Shown here one piece after another: positions 21,340 to 32,830 of a stretch of DNA of 64,000 nt (its first letter is position 1; every line of letters starts with the position of its first letter). Position numbers and translations under genes: made by a program. Location of the stretch: assembly GCA_038093515.1 (NCBI GenBank), contig JBBPSI010000006.1:62001-126000 (forward strand), read 5' to 3'. The notes beneath the pieces are model-generated. The model saw only the letters and a list, made by a program, of their open reading frames with translations, had not been told where the DNA came from and made no database searches. This DNA is from Butyriboletus loyo (taxonomy: Eukaryota > Basidiomycota > Agaricomycetes > Boletales > Boletaceae).

Positions 21340-24305
21340 ATTCAAGTCGGACGTAACATGGTACAGTGGTAGTGCTGCATTTGCAAGACGCACAAGAACC
21401 TATACAAGCAGGAGCATCATCGTCTATGAATTGAATTCAAGCCCCAGTTTGCTGGTGGCCTTTAACGTTCTGGACAATACATAGTAACATTCCGAATCGT
21501 CAATTACCCAACCGCGACTCGAGCAGCAAGGTGAGACGCACCCCATCACAACCATAGGGACCGTCTTCAGAAAGTAGCCGTCCATCGAGGGGTTTCCCCA
21601 TGTGCGTCGGTGCAAAGCGCATTCCTTTCCTGCGAAACCCATCAATGTCCTCACCGAAGCGACGGGCGAACGTTGGAATGTGTCCACGGTCTGCAGCTGC
21701 CTTGGCCGATTCTTTGGCGAGATGAACCCATCGACCCCGATCTCAAAGTCCTCCTCGCCTTCCAAGTCCCTTGCATACACGCAAAGGGAATGACCTAACC
21801 GAATCTACGGCTGCCCAGCAAACACGTTCAACTGATCCATAAGAGGCCAAGGGGGGGTCTACCCGGTGAGGACAGTGGAGTTGCTGTGCAAGGCAAGGTC
21901 GCCACATGGTTTCATGGGCTTTGTGACGCGGGGTATGTACACATGGAATTGAACGTTGAACTTTGTCGCTCGACCTGATACCTGGTATCAAATGGTTGGC
22001 TTCATAAGGGTGAGCACTCCGTTGCCATCTCTTTTCCCGGAAACAACTCACTGGATGGGGCGCAAGTAGTCGTCCAGCCTTCCTGCCGAGACTGAAAGTC
22101 CGTCGTTACCAACACAAATGGACACCAAACGTGCGCCTCACTGGTAGCCGCGGAAGTCACATCGAGTGTCTCGAAAGCCGGACAGAAAACATTGGTATTT
22201 GTAGGAACGACGCCTGTCTTTAGGGAGGTAGCAACATCTTGATGGACTGAATGGCGCGCTGGGGACACTCTCGGCAGCCGTTCCACTTGTCGTTCGAGTT
22301 CAGCCTCATGAATGACCTCTCGCTCTTGTTCTTCATCCATGTTCACATCGCGAAGCGACAAAACCCCGAGCTCGATGCAACGTTGGTGAATGTTCCAAGC
22401 GGCCAACAAGGCAAAATTCGAAGTGTTGTCGCGCTAATAGAGGTTTTACAACCTCTTGGCTTCCGGCGGCTGGAGCCACTTTTTTGAAAGCGCTTTTGAG
22501 AACAGCCACTTTCCGCAGAAGCTGGTCCAAGCAACATATTGAGATGTATGATCCATCCCTTGTTGTGCTCAATGAGATGCCCACTGCTGAATATCGTCGC
22601 ATGTCTCACGTATAGCCCAGTGTAGAATATCCATGGTGTCGATGACGTCTACAGGGTCTTTGCCAGCCACAGAGCGGATACGCTGATTGGTTTCGAGAGG
22701 TGCGAAAACATGATGGAATGTCCGTGGCCGAGCTTCCGCACCCGCATACAACCTACGAGCGAGAAACGGTGAGATTACTAGTGGAATGAACTGATGCAAG
22801 CTGTACATACCTTGAGCCAAACGATCCTTGGTGACTTTTGGACCCAGTGTGACCGCAGCGTGGTTTCCGCTTGGAAACTTGATGTCGGTACCACGTGTAT
22901 GAGCATCATCAAGGTATACGACGCATTGGTCTAATTGCTGCGCGAATGGTGATGATATCAGAAGTTGTGTACCTCCGTTTCTCGTGCGCACTGTCAATTC
23001 GTCGTCTTCGTTGAAATAGATGGCGGCAGATGCATCTTTTTTGATGTTCAGCCATGCTTCAGTCACTCATAGTTTTGAAGATCGAGTATTTGAGCACCGA
23101 CGTCCACTACTAGGACGCGGATCTCGGGCTTCTGAGCAACCAGGATTTCGAGGAATTCGCGTGTGGTTCGCTGCTCGCAGTTCTCTTCAAGTTGGACATG
23201 CACACGTAGTGTTTGTTATCCGGCTGTAGAAGATATAATAAAACCTTCGCATTTACCCCTCGCTGATGATCGGGGTAGTAGGCGTTGGCCGTCGTTCGTT
23301 CCCGAAAAACCTAAAACATGGTGGATCCGGCGAGCTCGACAATGGAGTGAAGTTAAACTCGACTCACCTGCCAGTCGCGGCGTTTTTTCTTCTTTGCCAA
23401 ATCCCAACCTGAACACGTCAACTTTCGAGAGAACTCCTCGGCTTCAGTTTCGGGAATAACGACACTGGAAAGGTACTATGCACGGTGGGACATGAGGCAT
23501 AGCATGAATTCCTTGTAGGTATCATCGCGGGGAACAGACCGTCCAATGAGGCAAGCCGACGATAGACACTATGGCAGCTTTGAGTCATTCCGCACAACGT
23601 CATCACCCACACGTTTGCTACTAATGCGAACGGTGTCGACAGGACCGCCGACACCTCTCAAGATGTTGGTGAGCAACTCGGTGATATAACGCGGGTGGGT
23701 GGACCGCGAGTCTGCACCTGGTCGAGCAGCATCAAGGATATTCATGTGAACGAGGAAGTTCACTAGCTCAGAAAGAAAGCTCGCGTCTTCAAACACTACA
23801 TTGGACACTACATTAGGGACATTGATGGCCGGCCCCGGATAAGAGCGGATGAGGTTTGCCCGTGTAGCCATCACACTCTTAGCCCTCGGGGATGCCTCGG
23901 GGGGTTTGAAAATGGTGACATCTTTCTGCTTTCTGAAGACGACCGTCGCATTTTGCGCTCGGATGAGGAATGCGAGAACATCTACACGTTGTGAGTTCCT
24001 AGGATACTGTGGAAGCTCGAAAGCTTACCTCCGGCTTCATGTCACTGCTCAGCTGAGAAATAGTCCGGAGCCGGTCCAGGCTTTCATACCGAACAGTGGC
24101 TTGCAGATTGTCCAATATTTGCGATGCCACTGAGACAAGTTGCCATTGTCGACGTGATTATGGCAGTAAATTCGCTCAACAGAGGCGATTGCTCCAGCTA
24201 GAGAACGATCGTTGTGGATGCTGTGGTCATCACGATCGGGAAACTTGATACGTGCGTGACGATATATTCCAATGTGCGAAGGGTCCCCATGGTCCATCAC
24301 ACTGT
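21340..24305 (-). pseudogene. Internally deleted, frame-broken copy of the DUF3638/DUF3645 gene
   Basis: Read on the minus strand, 24305 to about 23476 matches the start of the intact gene at 54560-55407 (SIHNDRSLAGAIASVERIYC against SIHNDSSLAGAIASVARIYC). From about 23475 to 21340 it matches 61709 to about 63880 (AEAWLNIKKDASAA..., CVVYLDDAHTRGTDIKFPSG, MDILHWAIRETCDDIQ, and beyond the stop into the 3' flank). About 6.3 kb of the parent, including its P-loop segment, is missing at a single junction. Introns of the parent are retained, so the copy arose from DNA, not from mRNA. Reading frames shift repeatedly and stop codons interrupt it. The initiator region has diverged. The copy lies in inverse orientation to the parent, about 30 kb away. 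Confidence 0.92.
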
Positions 24306-27176
24306 TGAGCCCTTCAATGCCCACAGTCCTCGGCACAGGACTGCACCCACAATGAGACCCCGAACAAAGACACGATCAAGATGGAACAACTCGCCTCGAC
24401 ACGTCATGATGACCGTGATATTTGCATGATATTAACACTCCTTGTTTGCTCGGGATCGCCCTGGCATCTCGGGGACATTTTCTGCAATAGGTCGGAGATA
24501 ACTCGCTGAAGAATGTGTCCTTGGTCTCCGTCACGATCGCTGGCGATATCTCGTTGATATAATAGACTACACTTGTGCTCTATTTATCAAGTTGAGACTA
24601 AAATCCGAATGAAGCGGGGCTGGGGAGGGGGAGGACATAAAACAGAAGAGAGTGATCCTCTACCAGACAAACTCGCGTTGGATCGTGTCTTGCAATTGTA
24701 CACCGGTGATAACTCCAAACATGGTGGGGAAAGAGTCAGGTTTCTGTAATCTATTTATCTTCCTGGTTCCAGAAAAGTTGACGAGATCACGCTGCAAGTA
24801 ACCTTGTAAGACATGAGAAATAATCTGTTCCTAACAGAAAACGGCTGATTTAGACGTCACGAATTAGCCGCCATACATGTGACATGATCAAGGTTGTCTA
24901 ACGACGGATTTAGGTTATGCAATGATGGATCGCGACCATCCGAGACCCGGAGGAGGTTTCCATCAGTAAGCTTCCATTCGAGGCGAAGTAGCAGCAAAAC
25001 AAGACATTTCTCGATCAGTGGAGGGGGGTGCATGTGTGGATGTTGTGGTACTTGCGGGCAGTTGAAAAGATCATCAGGAAGATAAATATCGTAAGTAGCA
25101 CAGCTGCGGTTTGAATCAAGGACTCCAGTCCCGCACCACAACGCCAAGGAGCTACTTGAAAAATATAATTGACTTTTGGGATTTTTTTTCTGGGGTAGTT
25201 TCCTGGCTAATTTGTTTTTTTGGACAACCTAGACTAGTTATGTCGGAAAACAAACGTGCGGTGCCGTGACGGTGCGACACTTAATACGCTAGGTCGGTTA
25301 CATACCATAACCGGTTCGAGGAAAAATGCTCTTACGCACGTCCGTGGGAAGCAGGGGGTGCGGGACTCCGTGAGCTGTCAGGTGGCCTCGGTGTTGGCAG
25401 AGGGCCTGGGCAACGTAATATGATATACCTTTTGTTTAAGATTAGGTCTGTGTGGAGTTTTTGATTGACAGCAGTCTATGATTAGTCGTGTATTAATGTG
25501 GATGAGCCAGCGGGGTTCAATGGCTCGGGCTGATTGTGGATGATGCATTCGCAACGGAGCATCTATATCAGGTATGCTGATCCAGATAGGAAGATTCATT
25601 GGAGGCAAGCTTGCGCATGGTAATGTGGGTTGGCGTGAGGGATGTCCTGCGGCTGTGGGGGTGTGATGGATCTGCAGCCAAGGAGGAGGCCGATGGACGG
25701 AGCCCTCCATTCTCCAAAACTGGGGGGGCAAATTCGTCGTACCAGATTTGGGACTTTGGCATGTGCACAATGGAGCATTCTGCTCGGGATTGGTAGATAG
25801 TGGGTCCAGAAGTCCCCACTCGGAGGGAGTTGTTCATTGTCCTGTATAGGAAGGTCTGAATAGGCCTAGGTAGCGGGTATTGTTCCAAATAGTGGCGTTG
25901 GTTTCTAGGTGGGTTGTGTGTTCCTGGCAGCGAGTCGTGTTAGTTTGAGGTGACAGGTGACGGCGGCTGTTGGCGGGGTGTTTTGAGGGAGGGTGATGTG
26001 TCGGTATGCAGTTGCCCGAGTGATCGCACTCAATTTTGCCCCTGAGGGAGTGAAGCTGAGTGCTGGCTAATTTTCACTTGTCTATGGAAAGCCGCTCTAA
26101 CTACGCCACACATTTCGTCTCAGTTCCCGAGTTCGATCCACCATTCTTCGGAGATTTGCCTCGCCAAGTACGGTCCCAACTTTCAGAGTTGAAACACCCG
26201 ATGCCAACATTCAGACTTGCATCATCATCCAAGGGTAAGATTGACTATATAAACCAAACTTATTCATGTTCGTTGGCGCAACTTAGGTGACGACCGAGAT
26301 TTGTATTTCCTTGAGCTGATCTTGCTCAGATGAAGACGACTCTTTCTCGTAGTTGATCGTCGTGAATAACTACGTCCTCCAGGGAGTGTCAATTGCCCTG
26401 ACGTGGCCCGCCTGCAGGGCGATCGGGGGGTTTCAGAATTAAAACGAGGAGCTGCTCATACAGACCGGAATCATTCTGGCGTGCGCTTTCGTTGTTGCGG
26501 GACATCAATATCCACACTGGAAGATTTGCCGATGACAACGCCATGCGGATTACTCTGGGGCAATGTGACAAGCATGGAAGACGAAAGTCAAGGGTTGATA
26601 CAGCTGAAATCTCACCCGAGAACTGTCCGAGAAGTGGTAACAAACTACGGGACCTATCAAGGCGAATTTTGGTCTGGGTGAACATTGGAGGGGGAACTGC
26701 TTGTTGTTCATGTTACCCTTTTCGATGAAGTATTTTGTAGTCTGGTTGTCTCCAAGGCCGCCGCTGTGGTGCCGACTTGACTCCATTGCACAATAATGCC
26801 CTGATTGTCACTTCTTGTCTAATCGGGATACCCAGGCTTTTTTCTCTCTCTCAGTGACCACATAATTGAATTAAGTGTATACCCGCTGAACATTCTTTTT
26901 CAACCTGCAACAACTCATCATCGCAATTTAGCCGCGATATGTTCGTTTTCGTTTTCACCCCACACATTGAAGACCAGACAAAGGATTCATATTGATACTA
27001 TTTAGCAGACTGTTCTCGTTCCGCCCTCCATAAAAGGTTCACTGCGTAGCCTACGCTGGAATCTCGCTATGGCGGTAGAATACCCCACGGAGATTTATTC
27101 TATTCCAAGTCACATTGGTTAGGATATTGCAGATATGAATCAAGCTTACGGCGTAGGAACATCCATCCTCAGTAGG
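24306..27176. other. Gene-poor stretch beyond the pseudogene
   Basis: No gene can be supported. Open frames on the minus strand at 24857-25147 and 25378-25888 have no recognisable motif, overlap one another in different frames and show no splice-linked continuation. A 29-nt sequence at 24368-24396 recurs at 27681-27709. The stretch probably consists of decayed repeats and regulatory flank. Confidence 0.45.
24368..24396 (+). repeat. Short direct repeat, copy 1
   Basis: This 29-nt segment (AGACACGATCAAGATGGAAC...) recurs at 27681-27709 with one mismatch, in the same orientation. The flanks outside the 29 nt are unrelated. It lies just beyond the outer end of the duplicated pseudogene block. 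Confidence 0.6.
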
Positions 27177-27346
27177 TTAAGCAGTAGCACCCGCTCTGTC
27201 ATGCTGGTGAGTATATGTTAACTGTCGACCCGCGAGGTTAGACTTACATCGATGCAACAAACATCGTCACTGGGTCCAGTAGGCATCGCGTTGACGACGG
27301 CGAACACAGCCAAACCAGAGAGGACAACAAAGAAAGAGAAACGCAT
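27177..27346 (-). CDS. Small secreted peptide, 41 residues
   Basis: ATG 27346 opens MRFSFFVVLSGLAVFAVVNA, a strong signal peptide with likely cleavage after VNA. It is followed by MPTGPSDDVCCID, then a GTAAGT intron 27247-27204 (44 nt, short for this genome), and HDRAGATA with a stop at 27179-27177. The mature peptide would be about 21 residues with a CC pair. There is no CaaX box, so it is not a typical mating pheromone. Reading through the intron gives a similar-sized product ending VSLTSRVDS. It could be a short secreted effector-like or signalling peptide; no family is recognised. Confidence 0.5.
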
Positions 27347-28312
27347 CGTGATCAAGTTAGAATCGGAAGGTTGTAAGCTCGGGTGCTTGGTGGACTGAGA
27401 TGGGAGTGGACAGCAAGTACTCGTACCTTCTCGCGAAGCGGTCAGTGCGCTGTAAGTCACCCATGAAGAAGCACATTGGCCGGCTTTCAGATTCCGCATT
27501 GCAGGCAAATTTTTGGTCTCCCTCTTGACGAAACACCCATTTTCCCCAACGATACCCATGCCCAGAACAGCCACAGCGATCCCCTCGAGGACGCCCTTGA
27601 CACCCAATGAAGAGTGGTTATGCCGGTCGTGTCCGGATATGTATACTTCCCGGCGCGATATATATGGTATCAGTATTAGAAGACACGATCAAGATGGAAT
27701 AACTCGCCTCTAGCTTGAGTCCGGCTCAGGGAATTGGAATGAATAACCATAGAAACTGTATCGTACCAGGAGGCATTGCAACAAACGTCAAACGGTGAAA
27801 ACTCTGCCATGGCCAAATATTTGTTGAAGAGCTTGTTTGATGACCGACTGTGTACCGACCGCTCAGAGAAGTGGAAGGGCCTACCTGTCCTTGGACAAAT
27901 TTACTGTGGAGGAGCCCGTCGAGAGTGACCAAGCGTTTCGTGCGATGGAATTGTCTGCGGAATCAACTCAAAGTGAGTACTTGTACTATGAGGATCTTTC
28001 AAAATCGATAATCAGTAGTGTTGTACCGCTGCCTGACGTGCCGTGGCGATCTGCTGGACAGTCTATCTCCTCCTTAACTTCCTGTATACCCAGAGCTGGA
28101 ACGACGGCCTCGAAGTGGTGTTGGCCGGATGACACCGATCAGGAAGGAGAGTGGATTCGCCCGGGGCCGACGGTGGGATGAAGGAATTAGGAAACCGTCG
28201 GGCGGGGAAGTCCGCAGTGTGACGCAAAGAATGACATCTGGATTTCTGACGTCATTCCCAAACGATGACAGATAAATACGAGCGAACCAGTTTTGACCTG
28301 CTCATCAGCATC
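27347..28312. other. Intergenic stretch with second copy of the 29-nt repeat
   Basis: There is no supported gene. The repeat copy lies at 27681-27709. A plus-strand open frame at 27837-28181 has no recognisable features. Confidence 0.4.
27681..27709 (+). repeat. Short direct repeat, copy 2
   Basis: This is the partner of 24368-24396, with one C/T difference. It is located upstream of the small secreted-peptide gene, which is read the other way. Confidence 0.6.
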
Positions 28313-28749
28313 ATGTCTGCCCCCACTCCGAACCCGTTCCAGCTACCACTTGCATCCCAGGCGACTCCTCAAGGTGCCCAAGGCCAAGACACCCCGGAGG
28401 TGCTGGGAAGGAATGCGTTCAACTCTGAACGTCCGCTGGGCGTCGCCCCTGCTCCAGAAGGTCAGACCTCCTTGACACCCCCAAGTAGAGGGATGCTAAC
28501 TCATTCTAGGTGGCGTCGCGATCGGCGGTCAACCAAACTTGCCCGAGGAACGCGCCAACATAGGAGACAAGATCGTAGGCAAGACGCAAAAGGTGGCTTT
28601 CGCGGCTGGTAGTTGTTCCGCCCTATCTGATATCTCGCCAGGTGATTGGAAAGTACACTCGCAATCCAGATATGCACGAGAGGGGTGAGCTTCGGGAGAC
28701 CGGTGGCAAGGCGGCCGCTGAGGGTCGTGCGCGCGCTGCCCATGACTGA
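28313..28749 (+). CDS. Small conserved hydrophilic protein, 112 residues
   Basis: The three exons are 28313-28460, 28510-28592 and 28642-28749, with consistent phase. The protein starts MSAPTPNPFQLPLASQATPQ, has a charged, glycine-rich, probably disordered body (GVAIGGQPNLPEERANIGDK), and ends with a Lys/Glu/Arg-rich segment (GKTQKVIGKYTRNPDMHERG, then AAAEGRARAAHD). No membrane segment or cysteine is present. The composition is like that of hydrophilins or stress-protective proteins, and I believe similar short proteins occur across basidiomycetes, but I cannot name the family. Splice sites are all canonical. Confidence 0.7.
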
Positions 28750-29703
28750 GTTCAAGCAACATGGACGACCACAGCCGTACGATGGTGGTGTAATCTTGAC
28801 CCAATATTCGATTGATTGATAGTCGATATGATTGTCAGGTCGCAATTTTTGCAGAGAATAAGAAATTTGGTGATTGCCATACGAACTTGACGACCACCCA
28901 AGTTAGTACTCTTTCGTTGTCCTGAGAGTCCGATAAGAACCGGTTCTCGCTGGATCAAGATATGTTTCTGGCGTAACCCGAAATGTGTCCAGCCAATGGT
29001 CAGTATTGCAACGAGCATACTTCTACCACGCACTAGCAGACTCCTAAGTTTAAGCGATGTCCAACGCTTGCATACGTGCGCAGTCATGCCCTACAAAGTA
29101 CCGACGACGACGCCTGCTTTTGAGAAAGAGGTCGGCACGCTGCATCGGTACCCGCTGTTTTGCCCCTTCAGTCCATCCTATTTTCGAGCCAACGCCACGG
29201 TGCCTATGACATTCGAGATACAGCTGTGGGCAGTGGACTTCCGTTGTTTGGATACCCTTCGTAAGGCGTTGTGTGGCCACGCGGTCTGAAACACGGGGAA
29301 CGATCACAAACCGAGATCAAGTTTCATGGCCGTATGTTCTGAGCACTTACATCGCCAAGCTGACGTATTAAACGCTCATCCAAGGGTACACGCAAAGTCG
29401 GACCCGATTTTCCCAAGAACCCAGATTGTGTTGGCGACGGGCAGATATCCTTGGGCAAGTTGGGAGGCTTGTTGGCTTGGTCCAATGGGCATCAACAAGC
29501 GCCAACACCCCGTCTGGGATATGGGGTGACCTCAATACGATTGAAATCGAGACAAACATGAAGCGCTGTGACATACATGCATAAAAGACATACAACACAA
29601 ATCAACCAATAGAACAGTCGAGAAGCTACTCAATAATTTTAACCCACGATCGACGGGCTAACGGCAGTGTCCAATGGAATGTCTGTTCAACGTCTAGCCT
29701 CGC
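28750..29703. other. Intergenic stretch, no supported gene
   Basis: Short frames only. This probably includes the 3' flank of the small hydrophilic-protein gene and the 3' UTR of the H2A.Z gene, which converge here. Confidence 0.4.
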
Positions 29704-30272
29704 TCACTGACCCTCGGGCTTCTTGTTCTTGGTCGTGGTAGCTGTGAGGCTCTTGTGAATGAACGGCAGGACACCACCCCCTGCGATCGTGGCGCGTACG
29801 AGAATATCAAGCTCCTCGTCGCCACGAATCGCTAGTTGCAAATGGCGTGGCGTTATACGCTTCACACGGAGATCCTTGGATGCATTGCCTGGACAACCAG
29901 AAGCATATTAGCACTGTAGGTAGAAGGCAACTATGTCCGACGCACCTGCCAGTTCCAGCACCTCGGCCGTGAGATACTCCAGAATCGCACTCGTATATAC
30001 CGCAGCTTTCGCACCGATCCGCACGTTATGTTGTGTGCGTTGTTTCAGATAACGATGAATACGACCAACAGGGAACTGGATCACGTGAGCATGCGCGAAC
30101 AAAAAAAAAAGGGGGGGAGGTTGGACCGAAATAAAATCGGACATACCTGAAGGCCGGCTTTTTGACTCCGAGTTTGTATTGTGCGGGGTGCTGTCGTCGC
30201 GCCGGAACCCACGGCACCACCCTGGTCGAGTGCACCTGCCTTTGACTTTCCGCCTGTCGCTTTGGGAGGCAT
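29704..30272 (-). CDS. HTZ1: Histone H2A.Z variant
   Basis: This replaces H2A in nucleosomes at promoters and chromatin boundaries. The three exons, 30272-30147, 30075-29946 and 29888-29704, encode 146 residues. The N-terminal tail is [20 protein letters not shown]. The histone fold is clear: [80 protein letters not shown]. Variant-specific features include [20 protein letters not shown] in place of canonical RLLRKGNYAERVGAGAPVY, and the docking region [20 protein letters not shown] in place of NDEELNKLL. The C terminus is short and lysine-rich ([16 protein letters not shown]). The start ATG is the only one upstream in frame. No pairing with an H2B gene is seen here. Confidence 0.96.
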
Positions 30273-32830
30273 TGTTGAAGAGGACGGTGATTGTAAGAAG
30301 TCAAGGCGCGTCTTGCTTTAGGGTGGGTGCTTCGGTGTTGTTGATTGCGACGCGTGTCGTCACGTGAATTCTGTATCTACACGGTTTCATTTCATGTAAA
30401 AGTTTACCGGGAAGGTACCTAGTGTGCCATCATGAGATACCATAAGGTCGTACCTCATGCACATGATACAAATCGAACGCGATGGAGTTGGATTGGACGG
30501 AGAAACGCCGATTATCACCTCGGCAACTTCCTAGAAGGAAGGAGGTCTGTGTACGGCGAGGACCTCTACAATGCCTTCTCTGAGTTGCCCAGCGAACTCT
30601 TGCCGAATGTTTTCTTTATTCTGCTTCTCTCAGATTTCAAACGACTTCGTCATCGTGGAACTTGTACATGATCTCCTCCGAAAGGAGAGTGTCTTGATGT
30701 TCAGCACGAATAAGGCTGGTAAGGCAACATCCTTCAAAACACGGAGACTACACAACATCCGAGCAATTAAAAGGTGAAGCTTCCGCGTGGCATCTACTAG
30801 TCATGACCGTCGTGCCGTCTCACACGTGGCTTTCAAAATCAGAGGGGACTTACTGCTAAGTGAGTGATCGGCATTCGGCGGGAATGTTGGCATAGTCCTC
30901 GGCAAAGATGCTTGCCATTCCCCGTGCAAGTCAGGATGTCAGCCAGGCTACCACTTCACAGCACGAGGACGACCTACGTATCCCATTTGTTGTGGCTACA
31001 CCCCGCTTTGGCCCTTTTCAACGATCTCAAAAGCCTGCGCACTGACCTGTCGCTGAGGTTTCGGAATTCGCTATCAGCGTTCTGTATGATCACGAAATGG
31101 TGCTGTTTGAAGTTTCAATCAAGTATATGTTCACCACTACGTTGAGCCTGACGCCAGAATCGAAATTAGGAAGGCGAAGGGGAGGCTTTGCTGGCGAGCG
31201 CAGATGCGTCTTATAGTTATAGTTACTTGTTACCTTGACAGTTTTGGGGTTCTCTTTGGAATTCAGTAGTTGTCGACTTGTTGATCGGCGTTGAGGAGGA
31301 ACGGGTAGCGCTGGGCCGCATGGATCTGGATAGAGGCAACGACGTGCTCTCCGTCGACCCCCATGACTGCATAGTGTGATTATCGATCGTAAAGTTGTAG
31401 AACTGTTTGCATGCTGCCATGTTAGGTTCCAAGATGCCTATACTTTTCGCGTAACGGCGTGCGAATGCGGACCACCGTCGGGGTGCCTTAGTGCCTGGGC
31501 CTTGTCAGGTGTGGGAAGGGCGGGGCAAGGTTTAAAATTACGAGACACGGAGATGAGGAAATGCCCCACAACTAGCACTGCTGTGGAACCAACGGTGACA
31601 CTGACCAATATCAGCCCGAAAAGCATGAAACGTGTCGCTTTGGATGTTTCACGCAGATTCTGAGCTGTCAACTAAGTCCATACCTTGACCTGAAATAAAT
31701 TTTGCTGTGTTAGCAACAGCATGTGGTCCTGTCATGGAATGTGTTTGAGATGTCGGAATCCCGGAGGGGCATAGCCCCAGGTGTTCAGGAACGACGGAGA
31801 CTCCCATAAAAATAACCAGGGCAAGTTGGAGCCCTTCAACCTTGTTTTCTCCCACTTTCACACGGTGGCAACCTTTTCTTCTTCTCGTCCTCTGCTGACG
31901 CTGACTCTAGCCATATACTTACACGCCTTACACAGTGGTGAATGCGCGCCCTTGCCATGTACAGCAGAGTGACCTCTGCTGTGTATTGCAGGCGTGTGCA
32001 CACGTTATTTTGGGCACTCAAATTTAACAGGTCAAGGCTGGTCTTCCTGACTTTATATCGGTCGGTTCGCACAATAAGCAGCCGTTCTGGGCAGGTCGTG
32101 GCATCAAACTCTGGATGTGCTTGCCTTGACTAGACGTTGCGCGATTGAGTAGACCTGGCTCAGTGATTGCTGCTGTCGCCACAGGAAAAACCACCCCCAC
32201 CAGCTACTCGACAGTGTGTGGGCATCGTTTTACGATGTTAAGGCTCAGCTTCTCGGTCGAGAACGACGCTTCGCGATGCCGGTTTGCGACTTCACGGTAG
32301 TGCGATGGGTAAGTAAGTACTTCCAACAAGGCTGCCCTGGAGCATTCGCCCAGGCGGCCCAAGCCAACTTACGAAACTCTCGGTTTCCCCTGACCCTGCT
32401 GTCTTTTATGGTTCATCGTCATCATTACGGAATACGTGGCAGACAAGTCGGCATGGTGACATTTCATCTTCACCGCAAGCGCATCGCCTGGCTCTGCCAT
32501 GTGATGGATATATGCGTGTGTTCAGCAGTACAGCACGGACCGAACTCTCGCTGGTTTGATCAATCAAAGGAGGGTAGTAGTCGGGTAGACCGAGTGCCTT
32601 GTGCACAGGGCTGTCAGCGGGGAACCTGAGCGGAGTATACATAACGCTCTTGTCAGTTACAAGGTGAGTAGGCGACGGGCTGTGGAATGGCAAAATCCGC
32701 GCAGTGTGTGGGTCAGCAACGTCAATGGCGAAATCAGCTCACACTAAATTGATTATCTCGGCCAGGAGAGGAGTAGGCCAGATATAAGTTCATATTGACC
32801 TTCCGCAGCTGCCTTCCTCGTGCGACTGCT
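30273..32830. other. Gene-poor stretch with laccase relic
   Basis: Apart from the laccase fragment at 31266-31400, no gene can be supported. Coding-like scraps occur on the plus strand at 30560-30780 and 30905-31110 and on the minus strand at 31440-31860, with hydrophobic segments such as MLFGLILVSVTVGS. Frames shift within them and no family is recognised. The promoter of the first P-type ATPase lies at the right end. Confidence 0.4.
31266..31400 (-). pseudogene. Laccase (multicopper oxidase) domain-2 fragment
   Basis: On the minus strand, NFTIDNHTM (31397-31370) is followed, after a frame shift, by GVDGEHVVASIQIHAAQRYP and FLLNADQQVDNY. This is the conserved fungal laccase segment F-x-I-D-x-H-x-M...Q-I-x-A-x-Q-R-Y-x-F-x-L-N-A-x-Q-x-V-D-N-Y-W-I. 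The codon where laccases have the Trp of NYWI is TGA. No copper-ligand HWHG or HCH segments were found nearby, so only one degraded exon remains. Confidence 0.75.

Noticed and set aside
21340..24305. Interpreting the minus-strand frames as several separate small genes
   Set aside because: All align in order to one parent gene at 54.5-63.7 kb; they are pieces of a single decayed copy.
25378..25888. Minus-strand frames up to 130 codons
   Set aside because: His/Pro-rich low-complexity translation, overlapping frames, no start or splice support.
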